This document shows positions 1 through 11,373 of a stretch of 64,000 nucleotides of DNA, piece by piece. The DNA is from Bradyrhizobium agreste (lineage in GTDB: Bacteria > Pseudomonadota > Alphaproteobacteria > Rhizobiales > Xanthobacteraceae). Position 1 is the stretch's first letter, and each line of letters begins with the position of its first letter. Position numbers and translations under genes: made by a program. The DNA lies in NCBI RefSeq assembly GCF_016031625.1, contig NZ_JACCHP010000005.1, positions 303,158 through 367,157 of the forward strand, in the 5' to 3' direction. Under the pieces are notes generated by a model. The model ran no database searches, was not told the origin of the DNA, and saw nothing but the letters and a program-made list of their open reading frames with translations.

Positions 1-1
1 G

Positions 2-1105
2 ATGAGCGAGGCCGAGTGGCTGCCGACGGTGCGCGCCAAGGCGGTCGCGATGATGATGGACGAGATCAAGGACGATCTCGCCGCCCTCAACATCCGCCAC
101 GACGTGTTCTTCTCCGAGCGCTCGCTGATCGAGGACGGCAACAACAAGGTCGCCCAGACCATCGATTTCCTGAAGGCCAAGGGCGACATCTACGAGGGCC
201 GCCTGCCGCCGCCGAAGGGCGCGCCGGTCGAGGATTGGGAGGACCGCGAGCAGCTGCTGTTCAAGGCGACCGCGTACGGCGACGACGTCGATCGGCCGCT
301 GATCAAGTCGGACAATTCCTACACCTACTTCGCCTCGGACATCGCCTATCACAAGAACAAGTTCGACCGCGGCTTTGCCGAGATGATCGACGTCTGGGGC
401 GCCGACCACGGCGGCTACATCAAGCGCATGCAGGCGGCGGTGAAGGCGACGACGTCGGGCAAGGGATCGCTCGACGTCAAGATCGTCCAGCTGGTGAAGC
501 TCTTGCGCAACGGCGAACCGGTGAAAATGTCCAAGCGGAGCGGGGACTTCGTCACCTTGCGTGAGGTGGTGGATGAAGTCGGCCAGGACGCCGTCCGCTT
601 CATGATGCTCTACCGCAAGAACGACGCGGTGCTGGATTTCGACCTCGCCAAGGTCATGGAACAGTCGCGCGACAACCCGGTGTTCTACGTCCAGTACGGC
701 CACGCCCGCGGCCACTCGATCTTCCGCAACGCGAGGGCCGAAGTGTTCCCGGACCTGCCGGAGGATGCCGACAAGCGTATGGTCTGGCTGAGTGAGTCGG
801 CGGTGGAGCGGTTGTCAGACCCGGTCGAGCTTGAACTTCTCAAGCGGCTCGCAATATATCCGCGTATGCTCGAAGCCGCTGCTGCGGCCCACGAGCCGCA
901 CCGAATTGCCTTTTATCTCTATGATTTAGCCAGCGAATTTCACGCACTTTGGACGAAAGGGCGTGATTTGCCCTATTTACGCTTCATTATCAATAATGAT
1001 GCAGATCTTACAAAGGCGCGATTGGCAATGGTCCAGGGCGTCGTCTCGGTCCTGGCATCGGGCCTCGCCATCCTCGGCGTCCATGCCCCGGACGAGATGC
1101 GGTAG
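2..1105 (+). CDS. argS: Arginyl-tRNA synthetase, C-terminal part (5' end outside window)
   Basis: Class I aminoacyl-tRNA synthetase that charges tRNA-Arg in the cytoplasm. Only the last 367 or so codons are present; the first ATG in the window is an internal methionine because the frame is open to the window edge, and the HIGH motif must lie upstream. The class I KMSKS-type loop is visible as [10 protein letters not shown] near residue 175, with the motif [10 protein letters not shown] before it. The last 120 residues, rich in leucine and alanine and ending in a [15 protein letters not shown] helix, match the DALR anticodon-binding domain. It is followed after 141 bases by the SPOR-protein gene, the usual neighbour in Bradyrhizobium and relatives. 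Confidence 0.96.
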   Translation: MSEAEWLPTVRAKAVAMMMDEIKDDLAALNIRHDVFFSERSLIEDGNNKVAQTIDFLKAKGDIYEGRLPPPKGAPVEDWEDREQLLFKATAYGDDVDRPLIKSDNSYTYFASDIAYHKNKFDRGFAEMIDVWGADHGGYIKRMQAAVKATTSGKGSLDVKIVQLVKLLRNGEPVKMSKRSGDFVTLREVVDEVGQDAVRFMMLYRKNDAVLDFDLAKVMEQSRDNPVFYVQYGHARGHSIFRNARAEVFPDLPEDADKRMVWLSESAVERLSDPVELELLKRLAIYPRMLEAAAAAHEPHRIAFYLYDLASEFHALWTKGRDLPYLRFIINNDADLTKARLAMVQGVVSVLASGLAILGVHAPDEMR

Positions 1106-1246
1106 TTTGGGGCGAACTACTTAAGGGGAATTCGGGGGGTAACCGGCAGAAGCCGGATCGCTTAGACTTGGTTGAAAGCCTTGTGGGTCGAAAGCCGTGC
1201 CTTGGTCGAGGGGCGCGCGGCTTTCCCGAAGGGACGCATCATCACG

Positions 1247-2806
1247 ATGGCCGAACGATATCAGGACAGACCGTTTCCTTCCGATGACTATGGTCGCGGC
1301 GACGATCAGCATGGGAAGGCGGAAAGCGATCCCTTGGCCGAGCTCGCCCGTCTGATCGGGCAGACCGATCCGTTCGCAGCGCAGTCGCGGCCGACGGCAC
1401 GCCCGCCGGCAGCGCCCGCCCAGAGCTTTGAAGACGACGATTACCGCCAGCTCGATGATCTGCAGGACAACGCCGGGCAGGCGCCGCCGCCCGGGCCGCC
1501 CTCATGGATGCGGCGCGCCAACGTGCAGCCGGCACCCGCGCCGGAGCCCGACTATCCGGTGACCGTAAGCCCGGTTCATCCGCTGCATCGTTATGCAGCC
1601 AAGCCTGCCGCGCCCGAGCCTGTCGTTCATCAACCCCAGGCCCACCAGGACACCTATCAAGATCAGGCTCATCAGGAGCAGGCCTATCAGCAGCATGGTC
1701 AGGCCTACCAGGAGCAGTCCTATCAGGAGCCGTATGCGCAGCCTGATCCGTCGCGCTACGACGATGCGCTCTATGGTCGGCTGGAGACGGGCGAGCAGGA
1801 CTATCAGCGTGAGCCGGCTTATCCCGACGATCCGTACGCCTACCAAAGCGACTATCCCGAGGACGAGGTCGAGGAGCCGAAGAAGCAGCGCGGCGGCATG
1901 ATGACGGTTGCGGCGATCCTGGCGCTTGCGGTGGTCGGCACCGGTGCGGCGTTCGCCTACAAGACCTATATTGGCTCGCCTCGCAGCGGCGAGCCGCCGA
2001 TCATCAAGGCCGACAACACGCCGACCAAGATCGTGCCGGCGCCGACGGACTCCTCGGCCAAGGTGCCGGATCGTATGGTCAGCGGTGACGGCACCGAAAA
2101 GATCGTGCCGCGCGAGGAGGCCCCCGTCGACGTCAACGCCAAGGCGGGCGGGCCGCGCGTGGTGTTCCCGCCGCTGAACCAGAATGCGAACCCGCCGTCA
2201 GTGGCGAGCGTGTCGCCGTCGAACGTGCCGCCGCCGAGCGCCGGGCCGACCCCGAGCAACGGCACGCTGCCGAACAATTCGCCGCGCCCGATCAGGACCG
2301 TGGCGGTGAAAGGTGACCAGACCGATAGCGCCGCGCCGCAATCGGCCGCCGCCAAGCCGGCGCCCGCCGCGCCGAAGCCTGTTGCCGCGCCAGTTGCGCC
2401 CGCCGCGCCGCGCAATCCGCCGACCTCGGCCAATGCCAGCGCCAACCAGCCGATGTCGCTGGCGCCGCAATCGTCGCCCGCGGCCGAGCCGCCGCAGCGG
2501 ATGGCGGCGACCAATCCGGTTCAGATCGCGCCCACCAGCAGCAGCGGCGGCGGCTACATCGTGCAAGTCTCCTCGCAGCAAAGCGAGGACAGCGCTGCCG
2601 CGTCCTACCGGGTGCTTCAGAGTAAATATGGCAGCGTGCTCGGCTCGCGGTCCCCAGTCATCAAGCGGGTCGATCTCACCGACAAAGGCAAGGGTATCGT
2701 CTACCGCGCCTTTGCCGGCCCCTATGGCTCGGTTCAGGAAGCGACGCAGGCTTGCAACAATCTGAAGGCCGCAGGCCTGTCCGACTGCTTCGTCCAGAGG
2801 AATTAA
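1247..2806 (+). CDS. SPOR-domain membrane protein
   Basis: Predicted 519-residue inner-membrane protein with a periplasmic peptidoglycan-binding domain. The order is a cytoplasmic acidic region rich in Gln, Tyr and Pro with degenerate HQ/YQEQ repeats (about 140-190), a single membrane segment after KKQRGG (about 215-240), a long Pro/Ala linker, and a C-terminal SPOR domain beginning GGYIVQVSSQQSE and ending SDCFVQRN. SPOR domains bind denuded glycan strands at division sites, so a role in septal cell-wall work is inferred. The open frame extends upstream to a TTG at 1172, but ATG 1247 starts a sensible protein (MAERYQDRPF). The neighbour nagZ, a muropeptide recycling gene, fits the cell-wall context. 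Confidence 0.9.
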   Translation: MAERYQDRPFPSDDYGRGDDQHGKAESDPLAELARLIGQTDPFAAQSRPTARPPAAPAQSFEDDDYRQLDDLQDNAGQAPPPGPPSWMRRANVQPAPAPEPDYPVTVSPVHPLHRYAAKPAAPEPVVHQPQAHQDTYQDQAHQEQAYQQHGQAYQEQSYQEPYAQPDPSRYDDALYGRLETGEQDYQREPAYPDDPYAYQSDYPEDEVEEPKKQRGGMMTVAAILALAVVGTGAAFAYKTYIGSPRSGEPPIIKADNTPTKIVPAPTDSSAKVPDRMVSGDGTEKIVPREEAPVDVNAKAGGPRVVFPPLNQNANPPSVASVSPSNVPPPSAGPTPSNGTLPNNSPRPIRTVAVKGDQTDSAAPQSAAAKPAPAAPKPVAAPVAPAAPRNPPTSANASANQPMSLAPQSSPAAEPPQRMAATNPVQIAPTSSSGGGYIVQVSSQQSEDSAAASYRVLQSKYGSVLGSRSPVIKRVDLTDKGKGIVYRAFAGPYGSVQEATQACNNLKAAGLSDCFVQRN

Positions 2807-2852
2807 CGGCGGTTTCCTTGACCCCCTCATAGGGCAGGGTTAATCGGCCGTT

Positions 2853-3881
2853 ATGAGCACGCGGGCCTTCATTACCGGCGTATCCGGAACGGAACTGACC
2901 GCCGCCGAGCGGGAGTTTATCCGTGCCGAACGCCCATGGGGCTTCATCCTGTTCAAGCGCAATGTCGCGACACCGGCGCAAGTTGCTGCGTTGGTTGCGG
3001 AATTGCGCTCGGTCGCGAATGCCCCTGACGCACCGGTCCTGATCGACCAGGAGGGCGGACGGGTGCAGCGGCTGGGGCCGCCGCACTGGCCGGTCTATCC
3101 GGCGGGGGCTGTCTTCGCGAATTTGTACGACACCGATTCGGCCCTCGGGCTCACCGCGGCGCGCCTCAGTGCCCGCCTGATCGCGGCCGATCTCGCCGAT
3201 CTCGGCATCACCGTGGATTGCCTGCCGTTGGCTGACGTGCCGGTGCCGGGCGCTGACGCGGTCATCGGCAATCGGGCCTACGGCACGGAGCCGGGCAAGG
3301 TCGCGGCGATTGCGCGCGCGGTCACCGAGGGTCTGGAGCAGGGCAGCGTGCTGCCGGTGCTCAAGCACATTCCCGGGCATGGCCGCGCCACTGCCGATAC
3401 TCATTTCAAGCTGCCGACCGTCGACACGCCCCCGGACGAGCTGGAACGGACCGATTTCGCCGCCTTCAAGCCGCTGGCGGGTCTGCCGATGGCCATGACT
3501 GCACATGTTGTGTTTAGCGCCTTCGACCCCGCCCATCCGGCGACGACATCTGCGACAATGATTGCTGACGTGATTCGCGGCGCAATCGGGTTCCAGGGTT
3601 TGTTAATGAGTGATGACGTGTCGATGAACGCGCTGTCGGGGAATATCGCCGAGCGGACCCGCGCCATCTTCGCGGCCGGCTGCGACGTGGCCCTGCATTG
3701 CAACGGCAACATCGACGAGATGCGCGCCGTCGCCGGCGAGACGCCAGAGTTGGTTGGCAGGGCGCTGGAGCGGGCGAACGCCGCGCTCGCCGCACGCAAG
3801 TCGCCGCAGCCGTTCGACCGCGTGGCCGCACGCGCCGAACTGGACGCATTGATCGCACGGGCAAACACGGCATCGGCATGA
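2853..3881 (+). CDS. nagZ: Beta-N-acetylhexosaminidase NagZ
   Basis: Cytoplasmic glycoside hydrolase family 3 enzyme that removes GlcNAc from anhydro-muropeptides in peptidoglycan recycling. At 342 residues it has the normal length of the short NagZ form. Visible family motifs are LIDQEGGRVQRL (substrate-binding loop), LKHIPGHGRATADTH containing the mobile Asp/His loop that acts as general acid-base, and LLMSDDVSMNAL with the catalytic nucleophile aspartate. Its stop codon overlaps the scpA start as ATGA, so it is probably translationally coupled to scpA. This linkage of a wall-recycling gene to chromosome segregation genes is common in alphaproteobacteria. Confidence 0.96.
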   Translation: MSTRAFITGVSGTELTAAEREFIRAERPWGFILFKRNVATPAQVAALVAELRSVANAPDAPVLIDQEGGRVQRLGPPHWPVYPAGAVFANLYDTDSALGLTAARLSARLIAADLADLGITVDCLPLADVPVPGADAVIGNRAYGTEPGKVAAIARAVTEGLEQGSVLPVLKHIPGHGRATADTHFKLPTVDTPPDELERTDFAAFKPLAGLPMAMTAHVVFSAFDPAHPATTSATMIADVIRGAIGFQGLLMSDDVSMNALSGNIAERTRAIFAAGCDVALHCNGNIDEMRAVAGETPELVGRALERANAALAARKSPQPFDRVAARAELDALIARANTASA

Positions 3882-4717
3882 CCGCAGAAATCCTATCGTT
3901 TGAAACCGGGCGGCCCGCAGAGCTCGCCGAGGGTGAGCCGGCGTTGGTGGTGGACGTCGAGGGCTATGAGGGTCCGCTCGATTTGTTGCTCGCGCTGGCG
4001 CGGCAACAGAAGGTCGATCTCGCCAAGATTTCGATCCTCGCGCTGGCCGACCAATACCTGCATTTCATCGAAGCCGCGCGAAAGATCCGGCTGGAGCTCG
4101 CCGCAGACTATCTGGTGATGGCCGCATGGCTCGCCTTCCTGAAGTCGCGTCTGCTGCTGCCGGAGCCGCCGAGTGCGGAAGGCCCGAGCGCCGAGCAGAT
4201 GGCGACGGCGCTCGCCAACCGCCTGCGCCGCCTGGAAGCAATTCGCGAAGCCGCCAACCGGCTGATGAACAGGCCGCAATTGCAGCGCGACATCTTCCCG
4301 CGTGGTGAGCCCGAGCACATCGCCGAGATCAAGCACCCGAAATACACGGCAACGCTCTACGACCTGCTCACCGCTTATGCCGCGCAGCGCCAGTCGCGCG
4401 TGCTGGCGAGCGTGCATCTGGCCAAGCGCACGGTGTGGTCGCTCGCCGAAGCGCGCGCCACGCTGGAGCGGCTGGTCGGCAGCATCACCGAGCAGGACGA
4501 TTGGGGTGTTCTCGACGACTTCCTGATCCGGCATGTCGCCGACCCGACGCAGCGCGCAACGGTGTTCGCCTCGAGCTTTGCCGCCGCGCTGGAATTGGTG
4601 CGCGAAGGTCAGCTCGAGCTGAATCAGAAGGAAGCGTTTGCGCCGATCTATTTCCGGAAGGGGCGCCCAAAACCGGTCCCGGACGCAGCTCCTGCGCCTG
4701 ATGCGCCGGTCGCTTAA
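3878..4717 (+). CDS. scpA: Segregation and condensation protein A
   Basis: Kleisin subunit of the bacterial SMC-ScpAB condensin, needed for chromosome compaction and origin segregation. The 279-residue product contains the kleisin signature YEGPLDLLLALARQQKVDL near residue 27, an EIKHPKYTATLYDLL central part, and a C-terminal winged-helix stretch. ATG 3878 overlaps the nagZ stop by 4 bases and is preferred; the frame is open further upstream to 3698 but that part is antisense-like arginine-rich sequence inside nagZ. scpB follows directly. Partner SMC is not in the window. Confidence 0.95.
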   Translation: MTAEILSFETGRPAELAEGEPALVVDVEGYEGPLDLLLALARQQKVDLAKISILALADQYLHFIEAARKIRLELAADYLVMAAWLAFLKSRLLLPEPPSAEGPSAEQMATALANRLRRLEAIREAANRLMNRPQLQRDIFPRGEPEHIAEIKHPKYTATLYDLLTAYAAQRQSRVLASVHLAKRTVWSLAEARATLERLVGSITEQDDWGVLDDFLIRHVADPTQRATVFASSFAAALELVREGQLELNQKEAFAPIYFRKGRPKPVPDAAPAPDAPVA

Positions 4718-4738
4718 GTGCAAGAAGGAGAATCTGCC

Positions 4739-5494
4739 ATGGCAAGCCTGGCTGAAGTGCGGGTAGAAGAGGCCGAGCCGATGGAGAGTGAATCCCAGGC
4801 GCGTCCCGAGGAATTGCGGCTGCTGGAGGCGCTGCTGTTCGCCTCGAGTGAACCGCTGGACACCGCGACGCTGGCCAAACGCATGCCCGAGGGCGTCGAC
4901 GTCAAGGCGGCGCTCGAGCAGTTGCAGGCCGATTATGCCTCGCGCGGCGTCAATCTCGTTCGCGTCGCCAACAAATGGACGTTCCGCACTGCCGGCGATC
5001 TGGCTTGGCTGATGACGCGGGAGAGCACCGAGACCCGCCGCCTGTCGCGGGCCGCAATCGAGGTGCTGGCGATCATCGCCTATCACCAGCCGGTGACGCG
5101 GGCCGAGATCGAGGAGATCCGCGGCGTGGTCACGTCAAAGGGCACGCTCGACGTGCTGCTCGAGACCGGCTGGATCAAGCCGCGCGGCCGGCGCAAGACG
5201 CCCGGCCGGCCCTTGACCTTCGGAACCACCGAGGAGTTCCTGTCGCAATTCACCCTGGAACAGCTCAGCGACCTGCCGGGCCTGGAAGAGCTGAAGGGCA
5301 CCGGCCTGTTGGATTCGCGCCTGCCCACCGGCTTCAGCGTGCCGACGCCGTCGGACGATCCGGCGCTGCGTGAGGACGAGGATCCGCTGGAACCCGGCGA
5401 TGACCTCGATCTCGCCCTCGCGCCTGCGGTCGAGCCCGAAAGCCCGCCGGAAGGCGGCAATGAGGGGGGCGGCGAGGGCGGCACCGAAGAGTGA
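4739..5494 (+). CDS. scpB: Segregation and condensation protein B
   Basis: Winged-helix partner that dimerises and binds ScpA in the SMC condensin complex. The 251-residue protein has the ScpB core (RLLEALLFASSEPLD, then LSRAAIEVLAIIAYHQPVTRAEIEEIRGV) followed by an acidic, glycine-rich C-terminal tail that is probably disordered. The open frame begins with a GTG at 4718, but ATG 4739 is preceded by AAGGAG at about 10 bases and is the better start. It lies 21 bases after scpA and is co-transcribed with it. Confidence 0.95.
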   Translation: MASLAEVRVEEAEPMESESQARPEELRLLEALLFASSEPLDTATLAKRMPEGVDVKAALEQLQADYASRGVNLVRVANKWTFRTAGDLAWLMTRESTETRRLSRAAIEVLAIIAYHQPVTRAEIEEIRGVVTSKGTLDVLLETGWIKPRGRRKTPGRPLTFGTTEEFLSQFTLEQLSDLPGLEELKGTGLLDSRLPTGFSVPTPSDDPALREDEDPLEPGDDLDLALAPAVEPESPPEGGNEGGGEGGTEE

Positions 5495-5659
5495 TGCCCC
5501 GGCGAAATACGGGCCCCTGCGACAGTTAACACTAGCAAGATTGCGTAGCGCCGACAGCGAATTGGCGCTGCCTTGGTCCTTGTTTTTGAGACCTGCCAAG
5601 CCTAGGTTTCGGTGAAGATCGGCCGGGTCCCCGGCCATGCGCGTTTGGAGGGTTGCAGG

Positions 5660-5893
5660 ATGGGTTCACTCAGCATTTGGCACTGGATCTTGGTGATCGC
5701 AGTGGTCCTGCTGCTGTTCGGCCGCGGCAAGATTTCGGATCTGATGGGCGACGTGGCGCAGGGCATCAAGGCGTTCAAGAAGGGCATGCAGGACGACGAC
5801 AAGCCCGCCGAGAAGCCCGAGCCGGCCAAGTCGATCGAGCACAATGCGGCGCCGACCGCGGCACGGACCGACGTCGGCAGCAAGGCCGTCTGA
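5660..5893 (+). CDS. tatA: Sec-independent translocase TatA
   Basis: Pore-forming subunit of the twin-arginine translocon, which exports folded proteins across the inner membrane. The 77-residue product has an N-terminal transmembrane helix ([19 protein letters not shown]), the characteristic FGRGK hinge and an amphipathic helix ([17 protein letters not shown]), then a short acidic tail. ATG 5660 has GGAGGG about 8 bases upstream, so it is chosen over the TTG/ATG-like extension to 5612. tatB and tatC follow in the same direction. Confidence 0.96.
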   Translation: MGSLSIWHWILVIAVVLLLFGRGKISDLMGDVAQGIKAFKKGMQDDDKPAEKPEPAKSIEHNAAPTAARTDVGSKAV

Positions 5894-5984
5894 GCCGGAA
5901 GAAGCACGCGAGACCCGGGTAGCGGCCCCGATCCTGCGCGCAAGGGATTGGGCCGGCTCCGGCTTCGCGTGAACGGAAGACCTC

Positions 5985-6479
5985 ATGTTCGACATCGGCT
6001 GGAGTGAACTGGTCCTCATCGGGGTCGTGGCCTTGATCGCCATCGGCCCGAAAGAGCTGCCGGGCGTGCTGCGCATGGTCGGGCAATGGATGGGCAAGGC
6101 GCGCAAGATGGCCGCCGAATTCCAGGGCCAGTTCCAGGAGGCGATGCGCGAGGCCGAGATGGCCGACCTCAAGAAGAGTTTTGACGAGGTCAAGGAAGCC
6201 GCCACGGGATTCAATCCGCTGACCTCGCTCCAGCAGGACGTGAGCGACGCGCTTCGCGTCGATGCGCTGGACAAGCCGGCCGAGACCTCGGCCGCCACTG
6301 CCGTCGATCCGCCCGTCAAGCCCACGACACCGGAGACCCCGACGCCTTCGACCTTCATCGAAGCCGAAGCGCATGCGGCCGCGAACGAGCCGCTCGCGAT
6401 CACCCGTGAGGTCGAGCAGGCAAAGGTTGCGCAGGACACCGCGCCATCCGAAGCGATCAAGGACGCCAAAGCGTCATGA
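5985..6479 (+). CDS. tatB: Sec-independent translocase TatB
   Basis: Tat receptor-complex subunit that works with TatC in recognising twin-arginine signal peptides. The 164-residue protein starts [18 protein letters not shown], giving one N-terminal membrane helix, then the conserved [10 protein letters not shown] hinge and a long amphipathic helix ([17 protein letters not shown]). The distal half is a Pro/Thr/Ala-rich tail with low conservation. Its stop codon overlaps the tatC start in an ATGA arrangement, indicating translational coupling. Confidence 0.96.
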   Translation: MFDIGWSELVLIGVVALIAIGPKELPGVLRMVGQWMGKARKMAAEFQGQFQEAMREAEMADLKKSFDEVKEAATGFNPLTSLQQDVSDALRVDALDKPAETSAATAVDPPVKPTTPETPTPSTFIEAEAHAAANEPLAITREVEQAKVAQDTAPSEAIKDAKAS

Positions 6480-7288
6480 CCGACGCCGATATCGAGGCCA
6501 GCAAAGCGCCGCTGATGGACCATTTGATCGAGCTGCGCTCGCGGCTGATCAAGGCGCTGCTCGGCTTTGGCGTGGCCTTCATCTTCTGCTTCTTCTTCGC
6601 CAAGCAGATCTACAACGTCCTTGTCTGGCCGTTCGTGTGGATCGCAGGTCCCGAGAACTCGAAATTCATCTACACGGCGCTGCTCGAATATTTCATCACC
6701 CAGCTCAAGCTCGCGCTGTTCGGCGCCGGCTTCATCTCGTTCCCGATCGTGGCGACGCAGATCTACAAGTTCGTCGCGCCCGGGCTCTACAAGCACGAGA
6801 AGCAGGCCTTCCTGCCGTATCTGGTCGCGACCCCGTTCTTCTTCGTGCTCGGCGCGGCGCTGGTCTATTTCGTCGTGCTGCCGATGCTGGTGCGCTTCTC
6901 GCTCGGCATGCAGCAGGCCGGCGGCGACGAAACCGCGCAGATCCAGCTGTTGCCCAAGGTCGGCGAATATCTGTCACTGATGATGTCGCTGATCTTCGCC
7001 TTCGGCATCGCCTTCCAGCTGCCGGTCATCCTCACGCTGCTCGGCCGCGTCGGCATCGTGAGCTCGAAGATGCTGCGCGAGAAGCGGCGCTATTTCATCG
7101 TCATCGCCTTCGTGATCGCGGCCGTGCTGACCCCGCCCGATGTGCTCAGCCAATGCTCGCTCGCGATTCCCTTGCTCGCGCTGTACGAGGGCTCGATCAT
7201 CGCGGTGGCGATGGTGGAGAAGAAGGCGGCGGCCTCGTCGCAAGCCACCGGCACCGACGTGTCGACGCCGGCCAAGCCGGCGGAGTAG
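6476..7288 (+). CDS. tatC: Sec-independent translocase TatC
   Basis: Multi-spanning core of the Tat translocon and primary receptor for twin-arginine signals. The 270-residue protein starts with the conserved [16 protein letters not shown] segment and has six predicted membrane helices, including the [24 protein letters not shown] loop and the [11 protein letters not shown] helix. The ending [19 protein letters not shown] is a variable tail. It overlaps tatB by 4 bases and is the last gene of the tat operon, with a large inverted repeat just downstream. Confidence 0.97.
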   Translation: MTDADIEASKAPLMDHLIELRSRLIKALLGFGVAFIFCFFFAKQIYNVLVWPFVWIAGPENSKFIYTALLEYFITQLKLALFGAGFISFPIVATQIYKFVAPGLYKHEKQAFLPYLVATPFFFVLGAALVYFVVLPMLVRFSLGMQQAGGDETAQIQLLPKVGEYLSLMMSLIFAFGIAFQLPVILTLLGRVGIVSSKMLREKRRYFIVIAFVIAAVLTPPDVLSQCSLAIPLLALYEGSIIAVAMVEKKAAASSQATGTDVSTPAKPAE

Positions 7289-7328
7289 GGCACTTTCGCA
7301 CTATCATGTCGCTGTCCAGCCCATGATT

Positions 7329-8755
<1,427 letters not shown>

Positions 8756-8757
<2 letters not shown>

Positions 8758-8804
8758 AGCGTTTTCGAGCGAAGTGGGCCCGGTTCGCGTCAAGAAAACG
8801 CGGC
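8756..8804. repeat. Short repeat-like palindrome after serS
   Basis: Beginning at the serS stop codon is AAAGCGTTTTCGAGCGAAG, and about 20 bases further on comes CAAGAAAACGC; the outer parts GCGTTTTC and GAAAACGC are inverted copies. This resembles the small AAAGCG-type elements common in Rhizobiales and is similar in flavour to the element after gyrA. It may act as a 3' hairpin for serS. The element boundaries are uncertain. Confidence 0.45.
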
Positions 8805-8877
8805 ATCACCAGAATCGCGTTGCGAAGATCGGGCGGCCGGCTATCCTGCTGGCCCGTCCACGCGAAACCCCTCGTTC

Positions 8878-9240
8878 ATGGCCTTGCACCGCGACATCTT
8901 CTGGGTCGGAAGACAATGGGCGGTGACAGGGGCCGGGATCCAGGCCATCGATCAGCGCCTCCGCGGCGTTCTGGACATCGAGATCGCGCGGCTCTGGGAC
9001 GACGATCTCGTGCAGAGCCGGCGGGCCAAGCCCGGGGTCAATGCTGCCGATTTCGACAAGGCAATGAGCGTGGCACGCGAACGCTTTCCGCAGGAGCCGA
9101 CGTCTGACCCGCTCGTCGCGCAGCTGAAGGCGCTCGGCGTCCTCGAGGCTTCCGTCGTGAACCCGGTCGTGCCGGCCATGCAACTGCGTGCGGAAGGCCG
9201 GCTTGCGCGCTTCCTGCCGCAATGGCGCGTTCGCCGTTAG
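8878..9240 (+). CDS. Conserved hypothetical protein
   Basis: A 120-residue soluble protein with no signal peptide or membrane segment and no domain that I recognise. Codon use is typical of the neighbours, with high third-position GC, and the composition is that of a globular protein: MALHRDIFWVGRQWAV at the start, a DIEIARLWDDDLVQ stretch in the middle and a basic end. It sits between serS and surE in the same orientation, with 120 bases of untranslated sequence before it, and may be specific to the Bradyrhizobium group. No function is proposed. Confidence 0.7.
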   Translation: MALHRDIFWVGRQWAVTGAGIQAIDQRLRGVLDIEIARLWDDDLVQSRRAKPGVNAADFDKAMSVARERFPQEPTSDPLVAQLKALGVLEASVVNPVVPAMQLRAEGRLARFLPQWRVRR

Positions 9241-9350
9241 CGGGACCCGACCAGGGAACCGGCCGCCGGACCGCAATCGTCCAGTTTGCCTGATCGGCCC
9301 TGGCCGGATAAGACGGCTCAGACCCGCTTTCAAGAATCGAACCTTTTCGC

Positions 9351-10118
9351 ATGCGCATTCTCTGCACCAATGACGATGGTATTCACGCTCCCGGCCTCAA
9401 GGTCGTGGAGGAGATTGCGCGCGCCTTGTCCGATGACGTCTGGGTGGTGGCTCCCGAGCTCGACCAATCCGGTGTGTCGCATTCGCTGTCGCTGAACGAT
9501 CCTTTGCGTCTGCGCGAGGTCGGCCCGCGGCACTTCGCCGTGCGCGGCACGCCGACGGACTGCGTCATCATGGGGGCGCGCCATATCCTGGGCGCCAAGC
9601 TGCCCGATGTCGTGCTGTCCGGCGTCAACAAGGGCCGCAACGTCGCCGAGGACGTGGTCTATTCCGGCACCATTGCCGGCGCATTGGAAGGCACCATTTT
9701 GGGGTTGCCGTCATTCGCATTGTCGCAGGAGTTCAGCGTCGAGACGCGCGAACGGCCGCCGTGGGACACGGCGCGCAAATTCGGGCCCGATATCCTGCGC
9801 AAGGTGATCGCCGCCGGCGTTCCGAAGGACACCGTCATCAACATCAACTTCCCGTCCTGCGCGCCGGAGGATGTGCTGGGCATCCGCGTCACGCGGCAAG
9901 GCAAGCGCAATCTCGGCTTCCTCAGAATCGACGAGCGCAGGGACGGCCGCGGCAATCCCTATTTCTGGATTGGCTTCGAACGGACCGCGATGCTCGACAC
10001 GCCCGCCGATGGCACAGATCTCGCGGCGCTGCGCGAGCGCTTCGTCTCGGTCACCCCGCTCAGGCTCGACCGCACCGACGAAGCGTTTTCGGAGCAGCTG
10101 GGCCTCACCCTGAAATAA
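9351..10118 (+). CDS. surE: 5'/3'-nucleotidase SurE
   Basis: Metal-dependent nucleoside monophosphate phosphatase linked to stationary-phase survival. The 255-residue product opens with the family signature MRILCTNDDGIHAPGL, whose Asp-Asp pair binds the divalent metal, and continues with APELDQSGVSHSLSL and the VLSGVNKGRNVAEDVVYSGT loop carrying further metal ligands. pcm lies 600 bases downstream on the same strand, a classic pairing in proteobacteria, but here a response-regulator gene is inserted between them on the opposite strand. Confidence 0.96.
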   Translation: MRILCTNDDGIHAPGLKVVEEIARALSDDVWVVAPELDQSGVSHSLSLNDPLRLREVGPRHFAVRGTPTDCVIMGARHILGAKLPDVVLSGVNKGRNVAEDVVYSGTIAGALEGTILGLPSFALSQEFSVETRERPPWDTARKFGPDILRKVIAAGVPKDTVININFPSCAPEDVLGIRVTRQGKRNLGFLRIDERRDGRGNPYFWIGFERTAMLDTPADGTDLAALRERFVSVTPLRLDRTDEAFSEQLGLTLK

Positions 10119-10122
10119 GGAA

Positions 10123-10494
10123 TTAGCCGCCGCGAAGCGCGGCCTCGATGGTCTTGCCGAGCGCGTCGAGCTGAAACGGCTTCTGCAGCGCCGGCCGGTC
10201 ACGGTACTGTTCCGGCAGGCCAGAGGAGCCGTAACCGGTCGCGAAGATAAACGGGCAGCCCTTGGCCATGATGACATCGGCGACCGGCGAGATGACCTTG
10301 CCGTTGACGTTGACATCGAGAATGGCGAGATCGAAATCGGTGGATTGCGCAAGCCGCATGGCTTCGGTGATGTCGCCCGCTTCGGCGGCAACCTTGTAGC
10401 CCAGCTCCTCCAGCATGTCCGCGACCATCATTCTGATCATGACCTCGTCCTCGACGAGGAAAACAGAGCGGCCCGAAAGCCCTGTCGCAGTCAT
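10123..10494 (-). CDS. Single-domain response regulator (receiver only)
   Basis: A CheY-like receiver of 123 residues with no output domain. The acidic pocket is visible in VFLVEDEVMIR, the phospho-acceptor aspartate in DLAILDVNVNG, the Thr/Ser switch position in FIFATGYGS and the conserved lysine in ALQKPFQLDAL. This FATGYG/QKPF type is common in Rhizobiales, where such receivers are fed by HWE-type histidine kinases; no kinase is adjacent. ATG 10494 is chosen because AAGGA lies about 8 bases upstream, whereas the earlier ATG at 10512 has no ribosome site. It converges on surE with only 4 bases between the stop codons and splits the usual surE-pcm pair. Confidence 0.9.
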   Translation of the reverse strand: MTATGLSGRSVFLVEDEVMIRMMVADMLEELGYKVAAEAGDITEAMRLAQSTDFDLAILDVNVNGKVISPVADVIMAKGCPFIFATGYGSSGLPEQYRDRPALQKPFQLDALGKTIEAALRGG

Positions 10495-10722
10495 AGGTGA
10501 ATCCTTGCCCATTCACTTAAACGTTCGCAGATAACGATAGGCGACGCAATGCGCGTTTCGGCGAACGCAAACTCCACAAATGGCTTAGCGCTTTAGGCGC
10601 CTGTTGTGGTCAAATGCTGCGCCGAAAGGCTATCACGAGTTCCTGAGCCGGAACAAGATTCTCGTCTCGGGTTCTTGCGGTGCAGTACGGCGATCCGCCA
10701 GACGAGATGAGCGATAGCAGCA

Positions 10723-11373
10723 ATGACGCCCCAGGAGCACCCGCCGGAAAAGATGATGTTTCAGCTCACGCTGAGACGTCGGGGCATCAGCGACCAGGCT
10801 GTGCTGCGGACCATGGAAGAGGTGCCGCGCGAGCTTTTCGTCGACGAGGTCTGTCGCGACGACGCCTATCGGGATAGCGCGCTGCCGATCGCCTGCGGGC
10901 AGACCATCAGCCAGCCCTTCGTCGTCGCCTACATGACCGAGCAGCTCCAGCTCCAGAAGCAGCACCGGGTGCTCGAAATCGGCACCGGCTCCGGCTACCA
11001 GGCCGCCGTGCTGTCGCGGCTCGCCGGCCAGGTGCTGACCGTCGAGCGCTATCGCAAGCTCGCCGACGCGGCACGCGCCCGGCTTGAAAAGCTCGGTTGT
11101 CACAATGTCGAGGTGATGCTCGGTGACGGTCTCAATCTGCCTCCCAACATCGGTCCGTTCGACCGCATCATCGTCACCGCCGCGATGGAGCAGATTCCGG
11201 AGAACCTGGTCGAGCGGCTGGAGGTCGGGGGCATCCTGATCGCCCCCGTGGGCCCGCATCAGGGCGTGCAGACGCTGACCCGCCTGGCCCGCACCGAAAC
11301 CGGGATCGAGCGCAAGGAACTCGTCGAGGTCCGCTTCGTGCCGGCACTGCCCGGCGTGGCGCGGGAGCTGTAG
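10723..11373 (+). CDS. pcm: Protein-L-isoaspartate O-methyltransferase
   Basis: S-adenosylmethionine-dependent repair enzyme that methylates isoaspartyl residues in damaged proteins. The 216-residue protein has the PCMT motifs [20 protein letters not shown] (SAM-binding motif I) and [19 protein letters not shown], preceded by the active-site region [13 protein letters not shown]. The N-terminal [22 protein letters not shown] is normal for the family. The pairing with surE is a conserved stress-survival neighbourhood. Confidence 0.96.
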   Translation: MTPQEHPPEKMMFQLTLRRRGISDQAVLRTMEEVPRELFVDEVCRDDAYRDSALPIACGQTISQPFVVAYMTEQLQLQKQHRVLEIGTGSGYQAAVLSRLAGQVLTVERYRKLADAARARLEKLGCHNVEVMLGDGLNLPPNIGPFDRIIVTAAMEQIPENLVERLEVGGILIAPVGPHQGVQTLTRLARTETGIERKELVEVRFVPALPGVAREL